Below, in pieces: positions 20,159 through 28,865 of a DNA stretch of 33,316 nt (position 1 is the first letter of the stretch; every line of letters begins with the position of its first letter). Source of the DNA: a virus; IMG/VR virus record IMGVR_UViG_3300036398_000528, positions 1-33,316 of that record, one strand, 5' to 3'. The position numbers and the translations under genes are program-made. The notes beneath the pieces were generated by a model. That model searched no databases. It was not told the DNA's origin and saw only the letters and a list, made by a program, of their open reading frames with translations.

Positions 20159-20818
20159 TCATAGTCCTGTAGGTTGACGGATGGGAATACCCATTTTTTT
20201 AGCAGCAGCCATACCGCCGATTGTTGATGCTAGATTGAATGGCCCACTTAGAGCTTGACCAACACCCAATGCAGCGCCAGCCCTTGCAGCGCCAGCTTCA
20301 CCCAATAGACCAGAAATAGCGTTAGCCGATTGCATACCAGCAGTTCCAACGCCAGCAGCCGATTGCTGACCAAGTGCCGTCAATCCACCCAACCGATCAT
20401 ATTGCTGCGTTAGGAACTGATTCAGCAATGCAGGGCGAAACTGAGCCAATGCACCTTGAACATTGCCGCCACGAAGGCCACCAGTTGCCGATGCGTTCTG
20501 TAGGATAGCTTCTTCCTGCTGTCGTGCGAGTGCCTGAAATGCTGGGCTTTGCTCTTGTTGAGCCACAAACGCTTGTTGAGCCTCTGGGCCAGCAAGACCT
20601 AGTGACGCCATCTGAGCCTCTAATGCTGGGCCACCAGCGGCAACATAAGGCTGAAGCAAACGGCGCATTTCTTCACGCGCCGCTCGTTGCTCTGCTGTTC
20701 CTGCTTCAGCAGCGCGTGCTTGTATCTTACCAGCCTTACTTGCTGATGCTGCACCAATACCCGCACTGCCAAGTGCGCCAACGCCAAGGGCGATTGCTGC
20801 CGCTGTTCCAATAGCCAT
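20159..20818 (-). CDS. DNA ejection protein, gp7-like
   Basis: A 219-residue Ala/Gly/Gln-rich protein. The N-terminus is a glycine-zipper membrane-active stretch (GTAAAIALGVGALGSAGIGA), followed by a charged helix, a Gln-rich central part (QQAFVAQQEQSPAFQALAR) and a second Gly/Ala-rich region. The pattern matches small podovirus DNA transfer proteins such as P22 gp7, which leave the virion to form a channel across the periplasm. First of four consecutive ejection-related genes. Confidence 0.72.
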   Translation of the reverse strand: MAIGTAAAIALGVGALGSAGIGAASASKAGKIQARAAEAGTAEQRAAREEMRRLLQPYVAAGGPALEAQMASLGLAGPEAQQAFVAQQEQSPAFQALARQQEEAILQNASATGGLRGGNVQGALAQFRPALLNQFLTQQYDRLGGLTALGQQSAAGVGTAGMQSANAISGLLGEAGAARAGAALGVGQALSGPFNLASTIGGMAAAKKMGIPIRQPTGL

Positions 20819-20819
20819 G

Positions 20820-21338
20820 TTAAACCAGCCTCTTTATAAATGAGTGTTCGCTTCGTCTGTATCCATTGCGGATATAAAGATTTGCCATCCTGTCGCCATT
20901 CAATGCGTCAATCGATTTCATTTGGATCGAAAGAGCGCCGCGATTTTTGGCTTCTTCCTCCATCTGCTTTTTCAATTTCATGCCAATGCCAGGATAGTTA
21001 GATTCAGGATCGGCCCACCAGAACAGTTCCTCGCAAGAGATATGCGAATGATTGAAATATACTGGGCTTAGAACAAGCGAACCAAATGAAACAAATCTTC
21101 CGCCGACATCAGCAACCATGCAAATGAAATTAGGCTGACCGATAAAGCCTTCTAGAGAAACGATGCAATCATCGATGTCGTAATCCAGAATGTCATCCCA
21201 GAACGCTTCTTCATGAAATATCGCGCCAAGCACTGCAATCTGTTCAGCATCCTCAATGGTCGCATGACGAATGACGGGCAGAACAACCCTTCCATGAGAA
21301 GTCAAGTCTGTTGCGGGATGGGCATTATCATTTGTCAT
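20820..21338 (-). CDS. GNAT-family N-acetyltransferase-like protein
   Basis: A 172-residue GNAT-fold protein: IRHATIEDAEQIAVLGAIFH at the start, a central GSLVLSPVYFN strand, ISCEELFWWADPESNYPGIGMKL, in which GIGMKLKKQM fits the acetyl-CoA-binding turn, and a C-terminal NLYIRNGYRRSE typical of the family. Virion-region acetyltransferases are common in podoviruses; substrate unknown. Its motif A is atypical (NYPGIGM instead of R/Q-x-x-G-x-G/A), so activity is uncertain. Confidence 0.78.
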   Translation of the reverse strand: MTNDNAHPATDLTSHGRVVLPVIRHATIEDAEQIAVLGAIFHEEAFWDDILDYDIDDCIVSLEGFIGQPNFICMVADVGGRFVSFGSLVLSPVYFNHSHISCEELFWWADPESNYPGIGMKLKKQMEEEAKNRGALSIQMKSIDALNGDRMANLYIRNGYRRSEHSFIKRLV

Positions 21339-21403
21339 TTTAATCTCTTAAAATGGAGAGCCACAGGCTGCTCTTAATGCTCTGTGGCAAAACCATATCA
21401 CAA
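21339..21403 (-). promoter_or_regulatory. Intergenic hairpin before the ejection genes
   Basis: A 7-bp stem GCCACAG/CTGTGGC (21360-21388) with a 15-nt loop is followed on the minus strand by TCTCCATTTTA. It may be a weak terminator or RNA-processing site that lowers expression of downstream genes; no promoter of the early type is seen. Confidence 0.5.
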
Positions 21404-21805
21404 TCAATCTTCAAATTCAAACTCTCGTTCTTCATGCGCTTGACAAGAGCGAAGATCGTGACAGATGAACTCGAACTTGTGGCAATAGCCACGGAATCCA
21501 GCGTCAACATCCCATTCGTTCCAGGGAATCTTATCCATCTTGGCTTGCGTCATGGTGCTGTTGTCGTAATACTCGCAGTTCGAGCAGCGGCGGCGACGAG
21601 CTTCAGCCTCATCCACTTGCATGGCTTTGCCAAGAGCAATCCAGTATTCAGGATTAGCGCCACGTTCGTTGCTGGGATTCTCAGGGCCAAGCATCCAATC
21701 ATCGATCACGAGCTTGGTGTTCTTTTTGTTCTCAGCGGTGGTGATGAATGGTTCGCTTTCACGCAGACCCGCAAAACCTTCAATCATAATCATTGGCTTC
21801 TTCAT
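21404..21805 (-). CDS. Conserved cysteine-rich phage protein
   Basis: A 133-residue protein with five cysteines in a fixed pattern: RCSNCEYYD in the middle, then GYCHKFEFICHDLRSCQAHEE near the end. The arrangement suggests a metal or iron-sulfur site. Proteins with this pattern occur among structural genes of marine and freshwater podoviruses; their role is unknown. It starts with MKKPMIMIEGFAGLRESEPF. ATG overlaps the upstream stop as ATGA. Confidence 0.65.
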   Translation of the reverse strand: MKKPMIMIEGFAGLRESEPFITTAENKKNTKLVIDDWMLGPENPSNERGANPEYWIALGKAMQVDEAEARRRRCSNCEYYDNSTMTQAKMDKIPWNEWDVDAGFRGYCHKFEFICHDLRSCQAHEEREFEFED

Positions 21806-22140
21806 GACGTAATCTCCCGACCAGATGCGCGGATTGTTAATGCACTGGATGCGCTGGCAATAGTAGAAATGAACGCATTGTTATCAAGCACCTGTCCTAC
21901 CAATTCAGGGAACGTGTAAGTTTCATCTGGCGCAAGAGTGCGGGTGTCAACAATCAAGTTAGAGCTTGCAACCGAACCACCAGACGCAACGATGTTGACG
22001 CTCAAAGAGGCATTGGAGCCGCTCGTATTGGTTGCCGTGAACTTGTCGATGATCGCACGACAATTAGCCGCAGTGTATTGCGTTGTCTGACTATTCTCTG
22101 CCGCTTTAGCAGTAATCAGAACCTTAACTGTTATCGCCAT
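21802..22140 (-). CDS. Small virion-type beta protein
   Basis: A 112-residue Ser/Thr/Ala-rich protein with alternating hydrophobic strands (ITVKVLITAKAAENSQTTQY, later LSVNIVASGGSV and ALTIRASGREITS), as expected for a small beta-sandwich virion or fibre-associated protein. No cysteine pattern or enzyme motif. It overlaps the end of the fibre gene by 17 nt. Possibly binds or assists the fibre. Confidence 0.55.
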   Translation of the reverse strand: MAITVKVLITAKAAENSQTTQYTAANCRAIIDKFTATNTSGSNASLSVNIVASGGSVASSNLIVDTRTLAPDETYTFPELVGQVLDNNAFISTIASASSALTIRASGREITS

Positions 22141-24115
22141 CTTCTATCCCCAATGCAGCTTCAATGCGTTCAAGCTTTAGTGCAATTTCATCTATAGCAG
22201 ACGCAAATAATGCTGCCATATTTCCATAATGCAATGCGTCCGGCTTGCCTTCTTTGTCCAATACAACAAATTCAGTGAAGCCACTATCATAAACTTCTTC
22301 TGCAACAAAACCAGCAAATCGCTGTCCTGCGTCTATCTCGCCTTTACCTTCGTAATAGACAGCGCGGAGTTTTCTAACCGCAGCCAACCCGCGATCATAA
22401 TCAACGATGTTCTTTTTGTAACGCGCCGAAGAAGTTGAGCGATACAGATAATAATCCGCTGCAACGACAAGGTTAGCCGCTGCCGCAGTTGTCAGGTTGT
22501 AAGGCGAAAGAGTTGCCGCGCCTGAGAAAAACGCGCCGTCGTCGCGGATACCAAAGCAGCCAGTCCCCGCGCTGTTCTCACCATAGTAAGAGAACGCGCC
22601 GGAGCCAGTCGTGCCGCCCTTGGAATAAACACGGACGTTAGAAGCCGCAGTGCGACCAACGCCGAGCGTGTTATTCGTATCATCCCAATTGAGGTTTGCG
22701 TTATCCTGCGAATAGACGCCAGATGCACCCGCAAAAATGATTGAGCCAGATGTGAAAGTCGTGGCTGTGCCTGTGCCGCCATTGCCTGTAGGAAGTGTGC
22801 CTGTGACTTGCGTTGTTAGGCTTACACCCGAAAGAGTGCCTCCGAGCGTTAAACTGCCAGTAGATGTGACAGTGCCCGTCAAAGTGATGCCGTTTACCGA
22901 TCCAGTTCCGCCAACACTGGTAACAGTCCCAACCGAAACGGAACCGCCAAGGCTGATTGCAGAGCCATTAATCGTAATGGACGAGTTTGTCAGTTGGCTG
23001 TTAGCAATTCCGCCAAGTGTCCCGCCAAGCGTTATGTTGCCGCTTGAAGTCACTGTGCCAGTGAGCGTGATACCATTGACGCTTCCAGTGCCAGAAACGC
23101 TAGTGACAGTCCCAACAAAAGCATCATTCGATGTAATCGTGAAGCTGGGATATGTTCCAGTGACAACAGTTGTTCCAGCGCCCGTCAGCGAAACTATTTG
23201 GTCAGGCGCTGTATTCGTTATTGTGAACGATGGGTATGCGCTTGAAACAGAAATGCCAGTGCCAGCGGTTATCGTTACAGTCTGATCCGGCGCACTGTTG
23301 CTTAAATTGCCGCCAGACAGCAACAAGCCAGTGCCAACAGTAATTTCCTCCACCGCGCCAGAGCTTGCCGTTGTGCGGCCCAGCAAACGAGCCGTAGCCA
23401 TCGTTAAGCCGCTTGTGGTAATTGCTCCAGGCGCAACGTAATCAGTGCCAGCAGACGCAGCAGAAAGCGCAGTGCCGTTACCCTTCACAAGACCTGTGAC
23501 AGTGGTCGATAGCGTGATTGCAGGGGTTGTCGTTGCATTGGCAACTGTTCCAGCAAGACCATTCGCACTGACAACAGATACGCTGGTAACTGTTCCTGTG
23601 AATGCGTCAGTGGCGTTGATCGTAATAGAACCTGCGCCATTGGTAATGCTTACATTTGTGCCAGCCGTCAGCGTGGCTTTGGTCAGAGTATTTCCTGTGC
23701 TGTTGCCGATCAAAAGTTGGCCGTCAGTATATGAAGTTTGACCAGTGCCGCCATTAGCAACATTCAGAGTGCCGCCAATGGTAAAGGTTCCGCTGGTGGT
23801 GATTGGATTAGGCCCAGCCACTGTAAGGCCTGTTGTCCCTGCCGATAGGCCAACGCTAGTGACTGTGCCGCCCAAGTCTGGTGGAGCCAATGCAAGAAGC
23901 TGAGTCTCTTGCGAGATGAAACTAATCTGTGACAGGGCATCATTCGCAGTCGCCCCAGCGTTGTCTGCTGCAATGCTTACTTCGTCAATCGAGAAGTTGT
24001 TTATCTGATCTACAGAGGAGAACAACAGCTCAAATTGCTTGATTTGCTCAAAGTCGCTTAAAAACGACGCAAGCTGATCGCGTGTCAATCCAAGGCGTCT
24101 AGGAGTCTGCGCCAT
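22124..24115 (-). CDS. Tail fibre with C-terminal S74 chaperone domain
   Basis: A 663-residue fibre. Residues 1-75 form a helical attachment region. The shaft (80-450) is Gly/Thr/Ser-rich with several repeats beginning GTVTSV; two close copies cover about 335-432. The C-terminal 100 residues match the peptidase S74 intramolecular chaperone: SSARYKKNI at 562-570 with the auto-cleavage serine and catalytic lysine, then RFAGFVAEEV and HYGNMAALFASAI. The chaperone trimerises the fibre and is cut off. Together with the tailspike this gives the virion two receptor-binding devices. Confidence 0.87.
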   Translation of the reverse strand: MAQTPRRLGLTRDQLASFLSDFEQIKQFELLFSSVDQINNFSIDEVSIAADNAGATANDALSQISFISQETQLLALAPPDLGGTVTSVGLSAGTTGLTVAGPNPITTSGTFTIGGTLNVANGGTGQTSYTDGQLLIGNSTGNTLTKATLTAGTNVSITNGAGSITINATDAFTGTVTSVSVVSANGLAGTVANATTTPAITLSTTVTGLVKGNGTALSAASAGTDYVAPGAITTSGLTMATARLLGRTTASSGAVEEITVGTGLLLSGGNLSNSAPDQTVTITAGTGISVSSAYPSFTITNTAPDQIVSLTGAGTTVVTGTYPSFTITSNDAFVGTVTSVSGTGSVNGITLTGTVTSSGNITLGGTLGGIANSQLTNSSITINGSAISLGGSVSVGTVTSVGGTGSVNGITLTGTVTSTGSLTLGGTLSGVSLTTQVTGTLPTGNGGTGTATTFTSGSIIFAGASGVYSQDNANLNWDDTNNTLGVGRTAASNVRVYSKGGTTGSGAFSYYGENSAGTGCFGIRDDGAFFSGAATLSPYNLTTAAAANLVVAADYYLYRSTSSARYKKNIVDYDRGLAAVRKLRAVYYEGKGEIDAGQRFAGFVAEEVYDSGFTEFVVLDKEGKPDALHYGNMAALFASAIDEIALKLERIEAALGIEDGDNS

Positions 24116-25524
24116 TAGAACGCCAACGGCTCTATCTGCGCTTCAAGTCGAGCAAACGACATATGCGCGTCACTGTTACCTTGGAACCTTTGAATGCGCC
24201 AGTTACGCATCCAGCCCTGTTGGAACCATACTAGCCGCTTCGCCCTTTGCCCCAGCGAACCAGCGCGGATGACCTTTTGCTGGCTCCAAGTCTGCCCATC
24301 AATCGAATAGCTTGTGTTAATGGTTGGGTCTTCGCCAAATGCCACCGAACCAGTCAAGCCAACTAGCTCTAGGTTCTGCACAATAGCGCCGCGCCCTTCA
24401 TTATAAAGAATGGTCGTGCCAAACTCCCAGCGCACAGTTTGCCCGTAGTGCGAGGAAACGTCCTGCGTCATGAATCCGATGTTGCTGTTTAGCGGGTCAC
24501 CCACCAACCATTTGTCATAGCACCATACCAGATTGCGTGCGCGATATTGACTGAAACCAGTGATGCTGCTTGTCAGGGTGAACCAAACTGGAGCATTAAG
24601 CTCACCGCTTGCTGATGCGTCGAATACAATCGTGCGATCTGGAAGGTGGATATAAAGATGCTGATGCGCCCTATCGTTTCGTGCTTCTAGCTTGACAGTT
24701 GCCAATTCCGCTTCGGTATAGTTCAGCAGCAGCATATCAATTTCTTGAGTGCTAATCTTATCCGCCTTAGCGTTTCCGCCTAAGTAAACACCAGGCTGTT
24801 CATTGAAGCCACTGCCCAAGAATGCGATTGTTTCCATGTAGACGCAGCAAGCATGAGTGCCGACAACGCCCTTTTCAATCTGTGCGCCATCAATGCGCTG
24901 GAACGGGAATAGATCGCCGCCGACGTTATCAAAGACTTCGATGGTGTATCGGTTCAGCGCGTAAATCTCATTGCGAAGCTTCAGAAGCGCGACAACTGGG
25001 TCAGGGTCTATTTCAGAAGAGCCATACTTTAGCGGATTGACTGCGAACGGATCGGATAGCTCAGTTACAACGAGCGACTCTCCGTCTGTGGTCATGAAGT
25101 AGCCATCAACCCAAGTGACATCGAGAACAACGCCCAAATCAGGATCGGTGACTTGACGCAGCCCAGTGCTAGGCTCCCAGTAAAATAGGTTTCCGCATGA
25201 TGCTATAGCTAACAGATTGAAGCTATAATCCATCGTAACCAAGTTGCCATCATTGCCGACTTCGCCAAGGATTGTGATTGCGCCGCTTGAGCTTATGCTG
25301 ACAAGATTGGAACCCATTACTCGATAGCAAACGCCGTTCCAGTTAATGCCGCCGCGATCAACGCCTGGGCCAGTGCCAGTAGCAATCAAGCCATCAGCAG
25401 GACGCAAAAAGCCGCTGCTGATTCCATTCTCTTTAGGAACTGGAATTAAGTTGACAGGATACGATGTGCGGAAATTTGGGCTTCCGTCCGTGTAGATGCC
25501 GTTAAGGATTGGAATTTGCACCAT
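24115..25524 (-). CDS. Packaged-DNA stabilisation protein (P22 gp10-like)
   Basis: A 469-residue protein close to the 472 of P22 gp10. The opening MVQIPILNGIYTDGSPNFRT and PVNLIPVPKENGISSGFLRP resembles the gp10 start, and repeated blade-like segments (VTWVDGYFMTTDG, IEVFDNVGG, VDRGGINWNGVCYRV) fit its beta-propeller-like fold. HLYIHLPDRTIVFDASAS and WFTLTSS correspond to a late conserved block. It plugs the portal after packaging. ATG overlaps fibre gene order as TAATG at its end. Confidence 0.82.
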   Translation of the reverse strand: MVQIPILNGIYTDGSPNFRTSYPVNLIPVPKENGISSGFLRPADGLIATGTGPGVDRGGINWNGVCYRVMGSNLVSISSSGAITILGEVGNDGNLVTMDYSFNLLAIASCGNLFYWEPSTGLRQVTDPDLGVVLDVTWVDGYFMTTDGESLVVTELSDPFAVNPLKYGSSEIDPDPVVALLKLRNEIYALNRYTIEVFDNVGGDLFPFQRIDGAQIEKGVVGTHACCVYMETIAFLGSGFNEQPGVYLGGNAKADKISTQEIDMLLLNYTEAELATVKLEARNDRAHQHLYIHLPDRTIVFDASASGELNAPVWFTLTSSITGFSQYRARNLVWCYDKWLVGDPLNSNIGFMTQDVSSHYGQTVRWEFGTTILYNEGRGAIVQNLELVGLTGSVAFGEDPTINTSYSIDGQTWSQQKVIRAGSLGQRAKRLVWFQQGWMRNWRIQRFQGNSDAHMSFARLEAQIEPLAF

Positions 25525-25525
25525 G

Positions 25526-25810
25526 TTACCACTTCACCTTATCCGCCCAAAACGCCGCACTCATTTTGCCCTTAGCAATGTTTTTAGAATGACGCGCCTT
25601 AAATGATGCACGCTTCTTTTTCATTGCTTCAGATTCGCCAGCCTTCGGTTGACCAGCAGTCTTCGCGCCCTGCTCTCCAAAGCGAATAGTCTTAATCTTG
25701 TCGCCTTCTTTGGCAACAACGATGTGCGACTTCTTTGGATGACTTGGGGTGCGCTTGGGTTTGTTATACCCAGCAACACCCGCACGAGTCAGGCGCGAAT
25801 CTTTCGCCAC
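25526..25810 (-). CDS. Small basic phage structural-region protein
   Basis: A 94-residue Lys-rich protein with KRTPSHPKKSHIVVAKEGDK, then KTIRFGEQGAK and KKRASFKARHSKNIAKGKMS, ending SAAFWADKVKW. This combination is shared by a family in the head-tail region of many podo- and siphoviruses, possibly DNA- or head-associated; function not established. It begins with GTG at 25810. Confidence 0.68.
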   Translation of the reverse strand: MAKDSRLTRAGVAGYNKPKRTPSHPKKSHIVVAKEGDKIKTIRFGEQGAKTAGQPKAGESEAMKKKRASFKARHSKNIAKGKMSAAFWADKVKW

Positions 25811-25811
25811 T

Positions 25812-25934
25812 TTACTTCTTTTTCTTCTTCGCTTTGGTCATCGTCATGGTCTTGCCAGACTTGGCAGCAGCCTTCTTTGCCATTGCCATACCCTTAGCGT
25901 CGTAGCTGAACTTTTTTCCACCAACCATTGGCAT
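25812..25934 (-). CDS. Very small basic protein
   Basis: A 40-residue frame, opening MPMVGGKKFSYDAKGMAMAK and ending in a run of lysines (TKAKKKKK). AGGAG precedes the ATG at 25934. Short Lys/Ala/Met peptides starting with a similar GGKKFSYD motif occur beside capsid genes in related phages. It probably binds nucleic acid by charge; no domain. Confidence 0.65.
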   Translation of the reverse strand: MPMVGGKKFSYDAKGMAMAKKAAAKSGKTMTMTKAKKKKK

Positions 25935-25944
25935 TTCAATTCTC

Positions 25945-26901
25945 CTATGAAAAAACTATATGAAGCTTGAATGTTTCAAGCCGCACGAGGTTATTCGCAG
26001 TCGCTGGCTTTGCAGTGATTGCAAATGTCTGATTCTGTGTAGCATCTACGTTCAGAAGCGCAATTGCGCCTGTGGATAAGCCATGACCTATTGCCGTTGT
26101 TGAGTTGCCAATAACTTGCGATCCACCACGATTGTAAAGTTGCTTCTGAACAGAAGCACTTGCGTTATTCGCCGCAGAAGCAGCCAAAACAACAGCCCCG
26201 CCATAGGTCATTCCCAAGGTTTTAACTGTAGCGTTGTTAGTCAACGTGAACAGAGCATCAATATCTACCTCGCCGCCAACGCCCATCGACCAGCCAGGGA
26301 CTGTAACAGATGCTATAGTAACTTCGGTGTCAGCTACAGCAACAGTTGGTGTGCCAAGGCCCAATACATAAGGGAGGTCAATTGTAATAGCCACGCCAGT
26401 TGTATCAGCATCAAGCGCAGTAACTTCATACAATCCATTAACGCCTGCGCCCGTTGCCCAAGTCACATAGACGCTTGCGCCTACCGCAATTGCTGCTGTC
26501 AAGCCATGAGCGCCAGCACTGACTAAACGAACATTTCCAGCGTTGTTATTGTAAGTGAGCGTTATGAATGTCGCTGCTGGCTCAACAAGGCCAACAGGTT
26601 CAACGCTGCCGATTGTTAATGGCGGGAAGTCACGCAGCGTTGGTTGAGCGCCTACATCGTATTGCGCTATCGATTGAAGCCCACTGGTAATACGCACAGT
26701 GCGATCAACTGGATAAGGGCCAAATGTCTGTGCGCTGTTAGAAAGCGAAGCAATTTGTGTATAATATTCGTAACTAACTGGCGCAGTCGGCTCCAGTGAA
26801 ACGATTGTGGCGTCGTTTCCGACATTGCCAACGCTGATATATTGACCAGCGGGAACCAGCACATCTGTGATTATCTGAGTTAGGCCTGGTTGAATAATCA
26901 T
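25945..26901 (-). CDS. Putative virion surface protein
   Basis: A 318-residue beta-rich protein (many Val/Thr/Ala strands and Gly turns) opening MIIQPGLTQIITDVLVPAGQ. The middle part contains a SAGAHGLTAAIAVGASVYVTW segment like those of phage fibre or decoration proteins, and the C-terminal half (DIDALFTLTNNATVKTLGMT) suggests a jelly-roll-like domain. No coiled coil. Its position between head-completion genes and gp10 favours a head decoration or tail role. Confidence 0.55.
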   Translation of the reverse strand: MIIQPGLTQIITDVLVPAGQYISVGNVGNDATIVSLEPTAPVSYEYYTQIASLSNSAQTFGPYPVDRTVRITSGLQSIAQYDVGAQPTLRDFPPLTIGSVEPVGLVEPAATFITLTYNNNAGNVRLVSAGAHGLTAAIAVGASVYVTWATGAGVNGLYEVTALDADTTGVAITIDLPYVLGLGTPTVAVADTEVTIASVTVPGWSMGVGGEVDIDALFTLTNNATVKTLGMTYGGAVVLAASAANNASASVQKQLYNRGGSQVIGNSTTAIGHGLSTGAIALLNVDATQNQTFAITAKPATANNLVRLETFKLHIVFS

Positions 26902-26923
26902 GTCTCAAATCCTTTGATTAAAA

Positions 26924-27223
26924 TTAAACGCCGCCATTACCAGTTTGGATGTTGAGCGTTGTGCCAGATGCAGAGATGTGCGCCAGCTTGCTGAAGCCGA
27001 GAGCCTTGCGAATAATCACTTCGCTACCAGCGCGGACTGGCAAATCAGCAGTTGTCGCAGTTGCAGATGTTTGACCAATGCGAACATAGCAGACGTTTGC
27101 GCCAGTATTCACAAGGCGAACGCAGTTGTCGCCAGCAGGAATATCAACAGAAGCCGAAGTGCCAGCAGGAGTTGCGACGATGTTCGAGCCATAGTTAGGG
27201 GAAAAGGGATCAATATAAGCCAT
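26924..27223 (-). CDS. Small structural-type protein
   Basis: A 99-residue protein opening MAYIDPFSPNYGSNIVATPA, followed by DNCVRLVNTGANVCYVRIGQ and SEVIIRKALGF, an all-beta pattern found in small virion decoration or fibre-attachment proteins. The ATG at 27223 overlaps the previous stop (TAATG); the frame to 27238 extends upstream into that gene. Function unknown. Confidence 0.58.
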   Translation of the reverse strand: MAYIDPFSPNYGSNIVATPAGTSASVDIPAGDNCVRLVNTGANVCYVRIGQTSATATTADLPVRAGSEVIIRKALGFSKLAHISASGTTLNIQTGNGGV

Positions 27224-27552
27224 TAGCCAACCTTCCAATTTGTGCCGTCACTATAGACGGGAACCTTGTTTGAACCACCACCTGTGACAGTAGCCGCGAA
27301 TGTTGCGGTGCTGCCATCAGTAATAAATGCGCGTGTTCCCATGCCAGCACTAGCCGCAGTTGGAAGGGCCGAATAAAGCACTGGCGATGTCTGCACAGTC
27401 TCAGCCACCACATTGATGAAGTTCAGCCCAAGGAACTCGTTAAGCGTTGTAAGCGAAGCGCGGCGGCTGTCGCCTTGATTGGGAACCCAGAGGACAACAT
27501 TGTCCCCCATCGATAGCTGAGTAATCAGCGGAAGTTGGTTAATAGTAGGCAT
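27223..27552 (-). CDS. Fibre-tip-like protein
   Basis: A 109-residue protein: MPTINQLPLITQLSMGDNV then a ETVQTSPVLYSALPTAASA linker and TRAFITDGSTATF...VPVYSDGTNWKVG. The last part matches a short C-terminal motif seen in many phage fibres and tail tips ('VTDG...F...V..GGG...PVYSDGTNW'). It could be a connector or short fibre. Start ATG 27552 follows GGAG; ATG 27564 is possible. Confidence 0.6.
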   Translation of the reverse strand: MPTINQLPLITQLSMGDNVVLWVPNQGDSRRASLTTLNEFLGLNFINVVAETVQTSPVLYSALPTAASAGMGTRAFITDGSTATFAATVTGGGSNKVPVYSDGTNWKVG

Positions 27553-27554
27553 TC

Positions 27555-28034
27555 TTAGCTCCATTCAATAGGGCCTTCAGGCCCAGAGTCTACGGGATCA
27601 TAAACTGATTGCACATAAGGATTATCCCAACGCCAAGGCTTGTTGCCCTGACCGATTGGCATTGTCGTTGGGAACTGCTGCTCCAGTGGGAATGTAGCAC
27701 GTTGCAACAAGACATTGTAAGCGCCCTTCGCGGATACCTTTGTGTCAGGAGATACAGTTTTGCCGTATCCTGGAGCAATGCGAATTGCGAGATTAGTGAT
27801 AATCGCTTCCCATGCGCTATCAGGTGCGTTGGTTTCAGAGTCCAAGTCACTATCCTGCGGACTGCTGGCGATTGGATAGCCCAGACGAATGCCCTGAGCG
27901 TTCCATTCCATCATCATGGAATCTAAGCGCCGCACAGCAGACTGCAACTGTTCAGGCTGCAAGTCGAACACATAATCAGCGAGGCCAATTTCTTCAAAGG
28001 CTCCCGTGATAAACTGTCTTTTCGTATACCCCAT
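27555..28034 (-). CDS. Head-completion / tail accessory factor (P22 gp4-like)
   Basis: A 159-residue protein matching P22 gp4 (166 residues). Typical positions: a GLADYVFDLQPEQLQSAVRR region with the conserved acidic run, MMMEWNAQGIRLGYPI, ITNLAIRIAPGYGK, and PTTMPIGQGNKPW close to the end. gp4 binds the portal ring after DNA packaging and starts tail assembly. Gene order with gp10 downstream supports the call. Confidence 0.85.
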   Translation of the reverse strand: MGYTKRQFITGAFEEIGLADYVFDLQPEQLQSAVRRLDSMMMEWNAQGIRLGYPIASSPQDSDLDSETNAPDSAWEAIITNLAIRIAPGYGKTVSPDTKVSAKGAYNVLLQRATFPLEQQFPTTMPIGQGNKPWRWDNPYVQSVYDPVDSGPEGPIEWS

Positions 28035-28435
28035 TACTGCCCAACCTTTGGTTCGTAGCCAACACTATCCCAATATTTCTTATAAAGCTTCGTGAATTTA
28101 TCAGCCATTTCTGGTGTATCGAACTTAATAAAATCGCGGCGCTTTAAAGCCTCATTAAAAGCATCCTTGCCATAATCTTGTAGCTCACCACCTTCATTTA
28201 CCATAACGCGAGGATAGGCGTAAGCTTTTCCATCAGCCGTCTTATATTCCATTTTGTGCGTCATTACCCGTTTTTTTTCAGGGTCTTCAGGATCAATGGT
28301 TACGGGTGATTTAAATGGAAAAAGAATCCGCTTAACAAAGGGGACTGAACTATTATCACGCAAAATGCGCTCAATGCCAAGGTCTGTATAAGCATCGCCC
28401 GTTGTTTTATCTTGACTATTACCAACTTGCGACAT
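28034..28435 (-). CDS. Conserved hypothetical virion-region protein
   Basis: A 133-residue, charged protein opening MSQVGNSQDKTTGDAYTDLG, with FNEALKRRDFIKFDTPEMAD and FTKLYKKYWDSVGY at the C-terminus. The 'A..R.....F.TPE.A..F...YK..W' pattern occurs in small proteins in podovirus structural regions; no role is known. Stop overlaps the gp4-like ATG (TAATG). Confidence 0.62.
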   Translation of the reverse strand: MSQVGNSQDKTTGDAYTDLGIERILRDNSSVPFVKRILFPFKSPVTIDPEDPEKKRVMTHKMEYKTADGKAYAYPRVMVNEGGELQDYGKDAFNEALKRRDFIKFDTPEMADKFTKLYKKYWDSVGYEPKVGQ

Positions 28436-28494
28436 TTAAACCTCCAAGGTCGTTGTGTTGCGTTATAACAGAAACGCGCACATTAAACGACCAA

Positions 28495-28671
28495 CTATTT
28501 TTTCTTCGCCTTTGCTGGCTTTGCAGTCTTTGCTGACGCAACGAAAGCAGCCTTGGTTGGCGCTCCCTTGCTGCCGACCTTACGCATACGCTCTGGAGTC
28601 TTGCCAGCGGCCTTCTGCGCCTTAATGCGTTTCCGCTTCGCATTAATATTTGCGTATAGGCCCATCTTCAT
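28495..28671 (-). CDS. Small basic GLYANI-type protein
   Basis: A 58-residue Lys/Ala-rich protein with the recognisable opening MKMGLYANINAKRKRIKAQK, followed by KTPERMRKVGSKGAPTKAAF and a Lys/Ala tail. Members occur in many podovirus structural regions; function unknown, DNA contact likely from charge. The ATG at 28671 overlaps the upstream stop (ATGA); ATG at 28665 is possible. Confidence 0.68.
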   Translation of the reverse strand: MKMGLYANINAKRKRIKAQKAAGKTPERMRKVGSKGAPTKAAFVASAKTAKPAKAKKK

Positions 28672-28841
28672 TTCTTTGCCTTCCGCTTGGGAGCCTTCGA
28701 TGGCTTGCCAGCTTTCATTGCAGCATCTCGTGCTACGTTAAGCGCGATGGCGATGGCTTGCTTTTTAGGGCGTCCAGCCTTTTCTTCCATCTTGATGTTC
28801 TTGCCGATGCTTGAACGGCTGTAACCTTTTTTCAGTGGCAT
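28668..28841 (-). CDS. Small basic DUF6496-like protein
   Basis: A 57-residue basic protein: MPLKKGYSRSSIGKNIKMEE then KAGRPKKQAIAIALNVARD, a pattern of the DUF6496 group of small phage proteins, with a Lys-rich tail. Sits directly after the coat gene and its terminator hairpin. Possibly a DNA-binding structural accessory. Confidence 0.72.
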   Translation of the reverse strand: MPLKKGYSRSSIGKNIKMEEKAGRPKKQAIAIALNVARDAAMKAGKPSKAPKRKAKK

Positions 28842-28865
28842 TGAATCACTCCTCAAAGGAAAGAA

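Noticed and set aside
22737-23285. A 182-codon plus-strand frame rich in Val and Pro
   Set aside because: It is the reverse image of the Thr/Gly/Ser repeats in the fibre shaft; no ribosome site or promoter.
26071-26079. Perfect DnaA box TGTGGATAA
   Set aside because: Single occurrence inside a structural gene, encoding ordinary residues; one such 9-mer by chance in 33 kb is not surprising.
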